In this document: positions 1-7,294 of the stretch, one piece after another
Layout of the letters: the number at the start of each line of letters is the position of its first letter
Numbering within the stretch: position 1 is the first letter of the stretch
Assembly: GCA_027488395.1 (NCBI GenBank)
Contig: JAIYBT010000006.1
Location: 1 to 64,000, forward strand
DNA length: 64,000 nucleotides
Reading direction: 5' to 3'
Source: Methylophilaceae bacterium
GTDB lineage: Bacteria > Pseudomonadota > Gammaproteobacteria > Burkholderiales > Methylophilaceae
The notes under the pieces: model-generated
Databases searched by the model: none
Told to the model about the DNA's origin: nothing
What the model saw: only the letters and a program-made list of their open reading frames with translations
Made by a program: the position numbers and the translations under genes

Positions 1-486
1 ACAGACCCACTTTACGGCTTGGCCTCGAAGTTTGAACTGGTGAATTTGTTGGCACAAGTGGATTTGTTGTATTTTGATCCTGTACATCTGATGTTCACCG
101 CAGACTATGTCAAAAATATTGGATTTGATAAAGGCGAAATTCTAAAACGCACGGGCAACAATTATTCAGAAGAAACCGATGCTTACAACGTACGCATGGA
201 TTTAGGGCATACCAGTTTTAACGGGCCGTTTACAAAAGTCATCAAAGCGAATGAATGGTTAGTCTCGCTAGGGTACAAATATATTGAAGCGGATGCTGTA
301 TTAGATGGATTTAATGATTCCAACTTTAGATTAGGTGGCACCGATACCAAAGGTTGGTATGTGTTCGGTAACTATGCGATTGATAAAAATGCTTGGGTCA
401 GTGCGCGTTACATGAGTGCCGATACCGTGAGTGGTAAGCCGTTCTCTGTCGATGTATTGCTGTTTGATTTAAACGCACGCTTTTAA
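1..486 (+). CDS. Putative outer-membrane porin, C-terminal fragment
   Basis: Only the last 161 residues are inside the window; the reading frame is open to base 1, so the gene begins upstream. The visible part consists of alternating polar and hydrophobic stretches (for example VSLGYKYIEADAVLDGF and GWYVFGNYAIDKNAWVSARY) typical of amphipathic beta strands, with frequent Tyr/Trp/Phe at strand ends. The protein ends in Arg-Phe, the terminal aromatic residue usually needed for outer-membrane barrel insertion. This fits the putative porin family found beside TonB/ExbB-type genes in many proteobacteria, but that neighbourhood lies outside the window. It is followed 9 bp later by a coiled-coil periplasmic protein, so the two are probably cotranscribed. 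The substrate cannot be told. Confidence 0.7.
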   Translation, partial: TDPLYGLASKFELVNLLAQVDLLYFDPVHLMFTADYVKNIGFDKGEILKRTGNNYSEETDAYNVRMDLGHTSFNGPFTKVIKANEWLVSLGYKYIEADAVLDGFNDSNFRLGGTDTKGWYVFGNYAIDKNAWVSARYMSADTVSGKPFSVDVLLFDLNARF

Positions 487-495
487 TGAGGCAAT

Positions 496-1161
496 ATGAA
501 ACTCCTTAATTATGTTTGGATTGTATTGATTACTGGTGGCTTAATTGCCCCAGCCCATGCTGCAGAAAAATCAGATAAAGCGGCCAAACGTGCCGCCATC
601 ATGATGCAAAAGCTGAAACAAGATTTAGAGGCTGAAAAAAGTAATTTGCAGGCACAGTTTGAGCAAGAAAAAAAGCAATTGTCTGAGCAATTAAGCAAGG
701 TGCAAAGTGGTCAACGCGCGCATGATGCCAAGTTGGGTTCACAGTTAAAACGTAATGCGGGTTTGCAAGCACAAAACCAACAATTAACGACTGAAAAAAC
801 TGCCTTAACGGCACAACTTGCCAACCTGCAACAACAGTTTGATGCGCTGACTGCTGAGCAACTGGCTTTGAAACAAACGTTAGCGGAAACCCAGCAACTG
901 TTGGCGGTCAATGAAACCCAACGCACCGGATTGTTGGCGAAGGTCACAGATAGTCATCAACAATTGCAATCGTGCAAAACCATGAATGCGCAATTGAGTG
1001 ACTATGGCATGAGCTTGGTCAATTTATACGCCGATGCCTCAGCGTATAAAAAAGCCATGCGTAGCGAGCCATTTTTTCAGCTTAAACGCGTGGAGCTTGA
1101 AAATATTTTGCAAGAAAAACGCGATCTAATTGATCAAAACCGCATGCCTGCCAATCCTTAA
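496..1161 (+). CDS. Periplasmic coiled-coil protein of unknown function
   Basis: This 221-residue protein has a Sec-type signal peptide (residues 1-22, hydrophobic core followed by APAHAA) and then a Lys/Glu/Gln-rich region from about residue 25 to 160 with heptad character, predicting a long coiled coil. The C-terminal 60 residues are less repetitive and contain one Cys near residue 160. It starts 9 bp after the porin stop codon with GAGG just upstream, and a strong terminator follows, so it is the last gene of the porin transcript. I do not recognise a catalytic domain. A role in supporting the porin or an associated envelope transport complex is inferred only from position. Confidence 0.75.
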   Translation: MKLLNYVWIVLITGGLIAPAHAAEKSDKAAKRAAIMMQKLKQDLEAEKSNLQAQFEQEKKQLSEQLSKVQSGQRAHDAKLGSQLKRNAGLQAQNQQLTTEKTALTAQLANLQQQFDALTAEQLALKQTLAETQQLLAVNETQRTGLLAKVTDSHQQLQSCKTMNAQLSDYGMSLVNLYADASAYKKAMRSEPFFQLKRVELENILQEKRDLIDQNRMPANP

Positions 1162-1175
1162 TCATAGGCTGTAAT

Positions 1176-1207
1176 AAAAAAAGCACTGCTTAGCAGTGCT
1201 TTTTTTA
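1176..1207 (+). terminator. Intrinsic terminator after the porin operon
   Basis: An A-tract is followed by the inverted repeat AGCACTGC / GCAGTGCT with a short TTA loop and a run of seven T. It lies 15 bp after the stop codon of the coiled-coil gene and ends the porin transcript. Confidence 0.9.
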
Positions 1208-1435
1208 TTTGTGGATGACCTGATGGATATTACCAATTGTCATGCGCTTGCGTCCTATAACTTTGCCTGTTACTTGGTCAGCTAAGCACCGCCTGATGAC
1301 ACTAGTCAGGACCATACCGTAAGCTTCACAAACTTGTTGCTTTTCTGACACAGAGACTCGCCATCATAGATAAGCAAAATTCGGTTCACAATAAATAATT
1401 TTGCATCCAATGTATTTTTTGAGAGGGTGGAGAGA

Positions 1436-2185
1436 ATGAAGATAAAACCTTGGTTGTATGCGCTGATGCTGACCAGTATGTCTGGTATGGCGGTATCAGC
1501 ACAAGCGGTTGAGTTGATTCAAAATGGTGATTTTGAAATTGCAGGTCAAGATGATTATGATGTCGTGGGTTGGCAAGTGGCAGAAGAGGGTGTGTTGGGC
1601 AGTGTATTTCGTAGCACAAGCACACAATCCGAAGTCACTGCTAACACGACGGTTGGTGCTTTTCAGGGCCAAGCCTACGGGTTGTTGGATAATTACGGGT
1701 TGGCGAGCAATGCGTTATATCAAACGTTCACGACCAGTGCTTTGCAATCTGCAAGCTTAACGTTTCAATTGTTTGTGAATAACCAACACAATGTTGAAGC
1801 AATTGATGCGGCTGGATTAGATTACACAGTGGATGCGACGGATCAACCGAATCAACATGTGCGTGTTGATGTATTAAGGGCCAACAGCTCACCGTTTTCT
1901 ACCAACACGCAAGATATTTTGCAAACCATTTATGTGGGTGGCGCTACGGATGTAGGTGCAGTAAACCCTTACCGTGCGTTTAACTTTGACCTTACTTCAA
2001 CCGTCTCTGCTGGTGGCACATTTGTATTGCGTTTTGCCAGTGTTGCCAACCAAAACAGTTTACAACTTGGTTTAGATAACGTGAGCATTCAAGGTGTATC
2101 CGCTGTGCCAGAAGCCCATACCATCAGTTTGATGTTGGCAGGTTTGGGCATGCTCGGTTGGTCGCGTCGTCGCCAATCACGCTAA
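1436..2185 (+). CDS. PEP-CTERM sorting domain protein
   Basis: The 249-residue exported protein has a signal peptide (about residues 1-25, ending AVSAQA), an N-terminal NGDFE motif typical of beta-sandwich, DUF642/CBM-like extracellular proteins, and a C-terminal PEP-CTERM tail: VPEA at about residue 224, a hydrophobic helix (LMLAGLGMLGW) and an arginine cluster (SRRRQSR). Such tails are recognised by exosortase (EpsH/XrtA-type) for anchoring or release at the surface of exopolysaccharide-producing bacteria. No exosortase gene is in this window. I chose ATG 1436 (GAGAGGG lies 8 nt upstream) over an in-frame GTG at 1427. The alkaline phosphatase follows after 100 bp and may be cotranscribed. 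The function of the mature domain is unknown. Confidence 0.88.
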   Translation: MKIKPWLYALMLTSMSGMAVSAQAVELIQNGDFEIAGQDDYDVVGWQVAEEGVLGSVFRSTSTQSEVTANTTVGAFQGQAYGLLDNYGLASNALYQTFTTSALQSASLTFQLFVNNQHNVEAIDAAGLDYTVDATDQPNQHVRVDVLRANSSPFSTNTQDILQTIYVGGATDVGAVNPYRAFNFDLTSTVSAGGTFVLRFASVANQNSLQLGLDNVSIQGVSAVPEAHTISLMLAGLGMLGWSRRRQSR

Positions 2186-2230
2186 ACGTGAACACATATT
2201 CTAAGATAGACACACAACATTCTAAACATT

Positions 2231-2260
2231 TCATCATGCGCTATACGTTACGCATGGTGA
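2231..2260 (+). promoter_or_regulatory. Hairpin between PEP-CTERM gene and phosphatase gene
   Basis: TCATCATGCG and CGCATGGTGA form a 10-bp stem with one G-U pair and a 10-nt loop, followed by only three T. It sits between the two genes and could be a weak terminator or a processing/stability element that sets different expression levels for them. Confidence 0.5.
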
Positions 2261-2285
2261 TTTAAAACACGCTTAAGGATAAAAC

Positions 2286-3827
2286 ATGCAAGTATTTAAA
2301 ATTAAATTAGCCAGCTTGGCCGCAATGTTGGTATTAGGGACACAAGCCAATATTGGCATGGCTGCTGAAGATGCGCAATATTGGTTAAACGATGGTGCCA
2401 ATGAAATTAATAACAGCAAAAAATTGGTTCCAAATGCGCGTAAAGCGAAAAACGTCATTTTGTTTGTAGGCGATGGCATGGGAATCTCTACCGTGACAGG
2501 CGCACGCATTTTTGAAGGTCAGCTCAAAGGCATTGACGGTGAGCGTAACAAATTATCTTTCGAAAATTTCCCATATGTAGCGTTATCAAAAACCTATTCT
2601 ACTAACCAGCAAACGGCGGATTCTGCACCGACGATGACAGCAATGATTGCTGGCGTAAAAACCAACGATGGCATTATTTCATTGAATCAATCTGTGGCAC
2701 GTAATGCAGCAGATCCAGCCGTGCTCAATGCCAATAAAGTCACGACATTATTGGAGCAAGCCGAAGTTGCAGGCAAATCGACAGGCGTGATTTCAACGGC
2801 ACGTATTACACACGCTACGCCAGCGGCGACTTATGCACATATTTCAAACCGTGACTGGGAAGCCAACGCAAACATGTCTGCAGCCGCACAGGCCAATGGC
2901 GTAAAAGATATCGCTGCACAGTTAGTTGATAACTTTGGCGCGGGTGGCATTGGTAACGGTATTGAAGTGGTGTTTGGTGGTGGTCGTAGCTACTTCTTGC
3001 CTAACTCTGTAACCGATATTGAAAACGCGAGAGGCCGCCGTACCGATGGCCGTAACTTGGCACAAGAATTCAGCACAAAGTTTGGTGCAACTTATGTACA
3101 AAACCAAGCCGAATTTAATGCGATTAACCCAGCCACGACCAACCGCGTTATTGGTTTATTCAATCCATCTCATATGGAATACGAACAAGACCGTCCAGCG
3201 GACATCGCAGGTGAGCCATCATTGGCAGAGATGACGGGTAAAGCGATTGATATTTTGAAAAAAAACCAAAATGGTTATTTCTTGATGGTGGAAGGCGGTC
3301 GGATTGACCATGCTTCACACGCAGGCAATGCGTATCGTACGTTTAAAGATACCGTCGCTTTGTCTGATGCGGTACGTGAAGCAATGTCTAAAGTGGATAT
3401 GAATGAGACATTAATTGTGGTGACGGCTGACCATAGCCATACCTTGACCATTGGTGGCTATCCAAAACGTGGTAACCCGATTTTAGGCAAAGTGGTGGAA
3501 GCAGGGCGCACTACACCTGCTGTTGCAGCGGATGGCAAACCTTACACCACCGTGACCTTTGCTAACGGTCCTGGCTACCATGTCAATTCACCAGGGGATG
3601 CGGTCTACGCAGAAGCCATCGCAGCAGGCCGTGTGGCGGATATGACCACCGTGGATACTGAAGATCCAAACTTCCACCAAGAGTCATTGATTCCATTGAG
3701 TTCAGAAACGCACGCAGGTGAAGAAGTGGCCATTTATGCAGCAGGTCCTAAAGCGTATCTGTTCCACGGTGTGCAAGAGCAAAGCTATATCTACCATGTG
3801 ATGAAAGATGCATTTGGCTTTAAATAA
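2286..3827 (+). CDS. phoA: Alkaline phosphatase (PhoA family)
   Basis: This periplasmic phosphomonoesterase hydrolyses phosphate esters to supply inorganic phosphate. The 513-residue product has a signal peptide (cut near AAEDA, residue 27) and the family motifs: metal-binding VGDGMG (Asp63), the nucleophile Ser113 in TADSAPTMTA, VEGGRIDHASHAG with Glu336, Asp341 and His345, TADHSHT with Asp382/His383, and ETHAGEE with His476. All the expected zinc/magnesium ligands seem present, so it should be active. AAGGATA precedes the ATG. It lies between a PEP-CTERM protein and a His-rich periplasmic protein, and a hairpin follows. I see no clear Pho box upstream, so phosphate control is not shown by the sequence. 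Confidence 0.93.
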   Translation: MQVFKIKLASLAAMLVLGTQANIGMAAEDAQYWLNDGANEINNSKKLVPNARKAKNVILFVGDGMGISTVTGARIFEGQLKGIDGERNKLSFENFPYVALSKTYSTNQQTADSAPTMTAMIAGVKTNDGIISLNQSVARNAADPAVLNANKVTTLLEQAEVAGKSTGVISTARITHATPAATYAHISNRDWEANANMSAAAQANGVKDIAAQLVDNFGAGGIGNGIEVVFGGGRSYFLPNSVTDIENARGRRTDGRNLAQEFSTKFGATYVQNQAEFNAINPATTNRVIGLFNPSHMEYEQDRPADIAGEPSLAEMTGKAIDILKKNQNGYFLMVEGGRIDHASHAGNAYRTFKDTVALSDAVREAMSKVDMNETLIVVTADHSHTLTIGGYPKRGNPILGKVVEAGRTTPAVAADGKPYTTVTFANGPGYHVNSPGDAVYAEAIAAGRVADMTTVDTEDPNFHQESLIPLSSETHAGEEVAIYAAGPKAYLFHGVQEQSYIYHVMKDAFGFK

Positions 3828-3852
3828 ATGCACTTAATGTCATCATAAGCTT

Positions 3853-3890
3853 GTCACACGGGGCAGATACTCTCTGCCCTGTGTCATTTT
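3853..3890 (+). terminator. Hairpin after phoA
   Basis: ACACGGGGCAG pairs with CTGCCCTGTGT (one G-U pair) and is followed by ATTTTG. The stem is strong but the T-run is short, and the next gene starts 15 bp later, so partial read-through into the downstream gene is likely. Confidence 0.65.
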
Positions 3891-3904
3891 GTAAGGATAC
3901 CTAA

Positions 3905-4648
3905 ATGTTTAGAGTGAATGTATTGGCGCTCATGGCGATCGGCCTTGCGCTGAGTAGCTTAGTCAGTCATGCGGAGTCGCTGTCTGCAAAATTTGAAACC
4001 ATCCAATGCGCGCAGCCGTGTACCCAACAAAAAGCGTCTACTTGGTGGTTGCTGCGTGATGCACAATCGGCTGAAATTCGCAGTGTGAATGCACGCGGAC
4101 AGTTGTCGAACCATAGCAGCGTATGGGAACGCCGCGCCCAAAACAAGCTGCATTACACCTATGTGATGCACGATGAAAAACGTGCAATTCAATATAGTGA
4201 TGTTGATTTGAATATTTTGGGATTACCGACAGATCAACGCGCATGGGAGCTTAAGCACCAGTTGATCACTAACGACGAATTAACACAACTCACCAAACGT
4301 AATGACGTACCCACCACCGTCATGGGCTACGCAATTGAACACTATCAAGGTCAATGGCAAGAAGGCACCAAGGTGGATGTGATGTGGATGCCTGCATTGC
4401 AACTGCCATATCGTGTCCGTTATGAGTATCCACAGCACACGGTAGAGTTACAGCTTCAGCAATTAGCACCTTCAAACACTGCAAAGGGCGAAGACATCCC
4501 CGTCAACAGTTCTGGCCTGCAACTGAGTCAATACCAGCTGGTTGATTACACCGATATTGGCGACATGGAACATAACCCCGATGATTTGGCTTGGATGGCA
4601 AAAGCAGTGGGTGCCCCCGGACTACATCATGATCATCATGCGCATTAG
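3905..4648 (+). CDS. Exported protein of unknown function with His-rich C-terminus
   Basis: The 247-residue protein starts with a signal peptide (residues 1-23, ending SHAES) and has a pair of cysteines early in the mature part (CAQPC), probably a disulfide. The middle is rich in Trp, Tyr and Gln without a motif I recognise. The last residues HHDHHAH form a histidine cluster that could bind a transition metal such as zinc. AAGGATA precedes the start, as for phoA, and the gene lies 77 bp after phoA behind a leaky-looking hairpin, so the two may act together; a role in metal supply to the zinc-dependent phosphatase is only a guess. Confidence 0.75.
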   Translation: MFRVNVLALMAIGLALSSLVSHAESLSAKFETIQCAQPCTQQKASTWWLLRDAQSAEIRSVNARGQLSNHSSVWERRAQNKLHYTYVMHDEKRAIQYSDVDLNILGLPTDQRAWELKHQLITNDELTQLTKRNDVPTTVMGYAIEHYQGQWQEGTKVDVMWMPALQLPYRVRYEYPQHTVELQLQQLAPSNTAKGEDIPVNSSGLQLSQYQLVDYTDIGDMEHNPDDLAWMAKAVGAPGLHHDHHAH

Positions 4649-5021
4649 CATGGGTAGTGTCAGCCAGGGTTGTATTTACGTTTAATTTAACGGCCAAGCG
4701 TATTTGTGTGCACTGCGTAAAAATTGATATCAAGAAGCGGCTAACGTGTTTTAATGAAGTGCTGTTGTGGCTTATGACTTGGTGAAGATTGCAGGTAATC
4801 ATGTGTTGATTGATGCCCGTCATGGCTGGAGTTTTGATCGATGTTTGCTTCATGAAAATATGGTTTCATGAAAATACGGCTTAATGAAAATACGGCTTAA
4901 TGAAAATACGTAAGTCAAGTTCATGAAGCCTCTTTATACCTTTAGCCCGACACCTTGCATAATGAAGTCACTCACACAAGACATGGTGTCATGTGTGTAA
5001 AACGAACTCAAGGAGATCAAT
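4649..5021. other. Intergenic region upstream of pqqA copy 1
   Basis: This 373-bp stretch has no convincing gene. It contains a 16-bp tandem repeat (4852-4910) and, just before pqqA copy 1, the Shine-Dalgarno AAGGAG (5010-5015). A short inverted repeat, ACATG-N4-CATGT, lies about 35 bp before the pqqA start and might be an operator. It does not share the palindrome found upstream of pqqA copies 2 and 3. Confidence 0.6.
4852..4910. repeat. 16-bp tandem repeat, about 3.7 units
   Basis: Units begin at 4852, 4868, 4884 and 4900. Units two and three are identical (ATGAAAATACGGCTTA), the first differs at its end and the fourth is partial. It has no coding context and lies 110 bp upstream of pqqA copy 1. 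Confidence 0.85.
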
Positions 5022-5093
5022 ATGTGGACTAAACCAGCTGCTACCGAAATGCGTTTTGGCTTTGAAGTCACAATGTATGTGATGAACAAGTAA
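5022..5093 (+). CDS. pqqA: PQQ precursor peptide PqqA, copy 1
   Basis: The 23-residue peptide begins MWTKPAAT and carries the conserved FEVTMY segment, in which Glu16 and Tyr20 are the residues that PqqE cross-links to build pyrroloquinoline quinone, the cofactor of methanol and glucose dehydrogenases. A strong AAGGAG lies 6 nt before the ATG and an intrinsic terminator follows the stop, so it is its own small transcription unit. No pqqB, C, D or E gene is in the window. It is protein-identical to two further copies at 6057-6128 and 7295-7366, but differs from them at five or so synonymous sites and has an unrelated upstream region. Confidence 0.95.
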   Translation: MWTKPAATEMRFGFEVTMYVMNK

Positions 5094-5111
5094 TCATCCA
5101 ATTGCATTCGC

Positions 5112-5144
5112 AAAAAACCCGGTCATCCTAGTGCCGGGTTTTTT
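5112..5144 (+). terminator. Intrinsic terminator after pqqA copy 1
   Basis: AAAAAACCCGG and CCGGGTTTTTT form a stem with an 11-nt loop followed by a T-run. The flanking A-tract makes it potentially bidirectional, so it could also stop transcription from the UmuD-like gene on the other strand. Confidence 0.9.
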
Positions 5145-5182
5145 GTTGGTGATCGATCAATATTGGTCTACATGCCATCATT

Positions 5183-5275
5183 GATGGTCATGGTGTCAGG
5201 TGACATCTTAGCGGATGGTCATGGTGTAAGGTGACATCTTAGCGGATGGTCATGGTGTAAGGTGACATCTTAGCG
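5183..5275. repeat. 31-bp tandem repeat, three units
   Basis: Units at 5183-5213, 5214-5244 and 5245-5275 are adjacent with no spacer. Units two and three are identical and the first differs by one base. Each contains GGTGACATCTTAGCG. The last unit overlaps the stop codon and final codon of the UmuD-like gene, so the array probably grew out of that gene's 3' end. Confidence 0.93.
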
Positions 5276-5896
5276 AAACCGACGAAAAGAGCCGGTGACC
5301 ACACCCCAAATCTCAAACCGCATCGGTTCTTGAATCAAAATAGGACTGTATTTGCCAGATGCGTTTGCAGGCAATAATTTGGGATTGCCGTCCTTTTGTT
5401 TTGCAAGCGTTTTAATGGTGAACTCACCATCAATCATGGCCAACACAATATCGCCTACCACTGGTAACTTGGATTTATCCACCACCGCTTTATCACCTGG
5501 CATCAAGCCTGCCTCGATCATCGATTCCCCTTGAATCGTCACAAAAAATGTACTATCTGCCTGATCAATTAAGTAGGCATTGGGGTCAAGGCGCTTTTCG
5601 ACGTGGTCATCTGCTGGAGAGGGAAAGCCTGCGGGTACTTTAGATTGATACAGCGGAACACTACGCGCGATCGGTGTTTCTGTGGGAAACGCAAATTCGC
5701 CAACCCCATCTAAATTGAGTTTAAACAAACCATCACGTTGTTTTTTTGCATAGGCGGCTAAAAAGTCCACCAATACTGTTTTTTGACTGAGCGGCACGCG
5801 CATCACCGTGGTAGCTTCTAAATAAGCACCGCTACCCGCTTTGCGACCAGCGCCAGGGCGCTTGCCGCCTACTTTTTTTTCTGTAACGTTATCCAT
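5270..5896 (-). CDS. UmuD/LexA-like S24 peptidase-fold protein
   Basis: The 208-residue protein has the complete S24 self-cleavage machinery: an Ala-Gly cleavage site at residues 89-90 (KVPAGFPSP), nucleophile Ser125 in QGESMIEAGLMPGD and general base Lys162 in GEFTIKTL. In UmuD and LexA, cleavage is triggered by RecA filaments on damaged DNA. At 208 residues it is longer than UmuD (about 140), because of a basic N-terminal region (GGKRPGAGRKAG and a helical segment to residue 52) that may bind DNA. No umuC polymerase gene is adjacent, so a regulatory role is as likely as a polymerase one. ATG 5896 is preferred over an upstream in-frame TTG because a -10 element lies 6 nt before it, implying a leaderless mRNA. 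It sits between pqqA copies 1 and 2. Confidence 0.85.
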   Translation of the reverse strand: MDNVTEKKVGGKRPGAGRKAGSGAYLEATTVMRVPLSQKTVLVDFLAAYAKKQRDGLFKLNLDGVGEFAFPTETPIARSVPLYQSKVPAGFPSPADDHVEKRLDPNAYLIDQADSTFFVTIQGESMIEAGLMPGDKAVVDKSKLPVVGDIVLAMIDGEFTIKTLAKQKDGNPKLLPANASGKYSPILIQEPMRFEIWGVVTGSFRRFR

Positions 5897-5902
5897 TTGA
5901 TT

Positions 5903-5930
5903 ATTGTAACAAAACAAGCTGTTCTGTCCA
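5903..5930 (-). promoter_or_regulatory. Predicted sigma-70 promoter of the UmuD-like gene
   Basis: On the minus strand, TGGACA (5925-5930) and TACAAT (5903-5908) are separated by 16 nt, each matching the consensus at five of six positions. The ATG begins 6 nt after the -10, so transcription should start at or next to the start codon. A LexA box of the usual beta-proteobacterial form is not evident. Confidence 0.6.
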
Positions 5931-6006
5931 CGTCTTTTTCGAGATCTCTGTTAAAGTTTTGTTTATTTACGTTGGGTTTAAATCATGTCACGCCATGGTT
6001 GTGACG

Positions 6007-6036
6007 AAAAAAAACCTGCTGTAAAGCAGGCTTTTT
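6007..6036 (-). terminator. Intrinsic terminator of pqqA copy 2
   Basis: On the minus strand the stem GCCTGCT/AGCAGG(T) with a short loop is followed by a run of eight T. It lies 20 bp after the pqqA stop and belongs to the duplicated block repeated at 7246-7488. Confidence 0.85.
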
Positions 6037-6056
6037 ACATTCAAGCGAGGCTTGAA

Positions 6057-6128
6057 TTATTTGTTCATTACGTACATTGTTACTTCAAAGCCAAAACGCA
6101 TTTCTGTAGCAGCTGGTTTAGTCCACAT
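6057..6128 (-). CDS. pqqA: PQQ precursor peptide PqqA, copy 2
   Basis: It encodes the same 23-residue peptide as the other two copies, including Glu16 and Tyr20 in FEVTMY. AAAGGAAATG precedes the ATG. It differs from copy 3 at a single synonymous base and from copy 1 at five. It has its own terminator and an upstream palindrome (6153-6166). It runs divergently from the TauE/SafE permease. The PQQ synthesis enzymes are not nearby, so this copy would feed biosynthesis in trans if expressed. Confidence 0.94.
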   Translation of the reverse strand: MWTKPAATEMRFGFEVTMYVMNK

Positions 6129-6152
6129 AATCATTTCCTTTTAAATTTAAGC

Positions 6153-6166
6153 CATCAACATTGATG
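6153..6166. promoter_or_regulatory. Palindrome upstream of pqqA copy 2
   Basis: CATCAACATTGATG is an inverted repeat with 6-bp arms and a 2-bp centre, 25 bp before the pqqA start. The same 14 bases with the flanking GC and TGCTTGTATGAG occur at the same distance before copy 3. It may be an operator or an mRNA 5' element. Confidence 0.5.
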
Positions 6167-6416
6167 TGCTTGTATGAGAACTATTTTACGCACAGGTTGC
6201 AATATCGCACTGTGCGAAGCCCTTAAAAACTACTCATGATTTTACTTAAAGCCGAAACGATATTAACCGTGATGTCATTGCATAAAAGCCGAGCGTCAGC
6301 ACCCCCGGCTTTCTTGCATCCGTTATACTGCAAATGTTTGCGCGCTCTAGACACCTATGCATGGTCAGCAGAGGTCTGTATTAAAACTAAGGCATGCCAG
6401 ATTCAGGAGACAACAT

Positions 6417-7217
6417 ATTTCTATTTTTATTGAGCAATACGCGGTGTTTTGTCTGATTGGCGTCATGGTGGGCCTGTTGTCAGGGTTGTTGGGCGTGGGA
6501 GGTGGGATTGTGCTCGTGCCCATTTTGCATGGTGTATTGCAGGTCAAAGGCATACCCGCGGCGCTCGCATTCCATATGGCATTAGCAACGTCCATGGCCT
6601 GTATTATCTTTACTGCCAGTGCAAGCATGTGGGCACATCATCGTAAACACACGATTGTGTGGTCGTTTGTGCGTTGGATGGCCCCAATGATGTGCTTGGG
6701 ATCCTTTGTGACTACACTCGTCGCCATTCAAATCAATGCACGTGTGTTAGCTGTGTTTTTTGCTATATTTTGTCTGTATGCAGCTTATCAATTAGTCGCT
6801 AATCGACAAGCACACGTAGCAAGCCACTTACGGCCAGCTGAAGTGCGAGTCGTTGCTTTATTGATTGGCGTGGTATCCGCTTTAGTATCGATTGGTGGGG
6901 GTACGCTGACGGTGCCCTATTTAAATTGGCGCGCAGTCCCGATCAATCAAGCGATTGGTACTTCAGCGGTGTTGGGGTTGCCGATTGCGTTGGCCAGTAG
7001 TGTGGGATATGCCATCGATGCTTGGCAACAGCCAGCGCAAGTACCCGATGCCATTGGCTTGTGGTATCTGCCTGCAATTCTGTTGATTACGCCTTTAAGT
7101 ATGTGCTTTGCACCATATGGCGTCTCACTCAGTCAACGGTTGCCAGTCAACATATTAAAACGCTTTTTTGCGCTTTTTTTAGTGGCGGTTTCTATTAAGT
7201 TGTTATGGTCGCAGTAA
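6417..7217 (+). CDS. TauE/SafE family membrane permease
   Basis: About 266 residues with seven to eight membrane helices and the family's internal duplication: GLLSGLLGVGGGIVLVP near the N-terminus and VSIGGGTLTVPYL in the second half. Family members move organic anions such as sulfonates, sulfoacetate or sulfite across the inner membrane; the substrate here is unknown. The first ATG in frame is at 6357, but it has no Shine-Dalgarno and adds 20 basic residues. A good AGGAG (6405-6409) sits 7 nt before an ATT codon at 6417, giving the normal family N-terminus, so a rare AUU start is likely. It lies between two pqqA copies, divergent from copy 2 and convergent with copy 3. Confidence 0.88.
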   Translation: MSIFIEQYAVFCLIGVMVGLLSGLLGVGGGIVLVPILHGVLQVKGIPAALAFHMALATSMACIIFTASASMWAHHRKHTIVWSFVRWMAPMMCLGSFVTTLVAIQINARVLAVFFAIFCLYAAYQLVANRQAHVASHLRPAEVRVVALLIGVVSALVSIGGGTLTVPYLNWRAVPINQAIGTSAVLGLPIALASSVGYAIDAWQQPAQVPDAIGLWYLPAILLITPLSMCFAPYGVSLSQRLPVNILKRFFALFLVAVSIKLLWSQ

Positions 7218-7244
7218 ATGATTTAATCTGCTTTAAAACAGACA

Positions 7245-7275
7245 TAAAAAAACCTGCTGTTAAGCAGGTTTTTTA
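7245..7275. terminator. Bidirectional terminator between permease gene and pqqA copy 3
   Basis: AACCTGCTG TTA AGCAGGTT is flanked by an A-tract on one side and a T-run on the other, so it can stop both the permease transcript (plus strand) and pqqA copy 3 (minus strand). Confidence 0.88.
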
Positions 7276-7294
7276 CATTCAAGCGACGCTTGAA

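Larger units (their letters stand above)
6007..6250 (-). repeat. Duplicated pqqA block, unit A
   Basis: A ~244-bp segment covering terminator, pqqA and its upstream region recurs in the same orientation at 7246-7488. Identity is very high through the gene and the first 50 bp upstream, lower in the promoter part, and recovers at a CTCATGATTTT segment at the distal end. The duplication flanks the TauE/SafE permease gene. Confidence 0.88.

Noticed and set aside
1341-1380. Pho box upstream of the PEP-CTERM/phoA genes
   Set aside because: A CTGACACAG stretch is present, but there are no two CTGTCAT-like repeats at 11-bp spacing, so PhoB control is not supported.
5183-5275. Possible CRISPR-like array
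   Set aside because: The three 31-bp units are directly adjacent with no spacers, and no cas genes are nearby. It is a simple tandem repeat.
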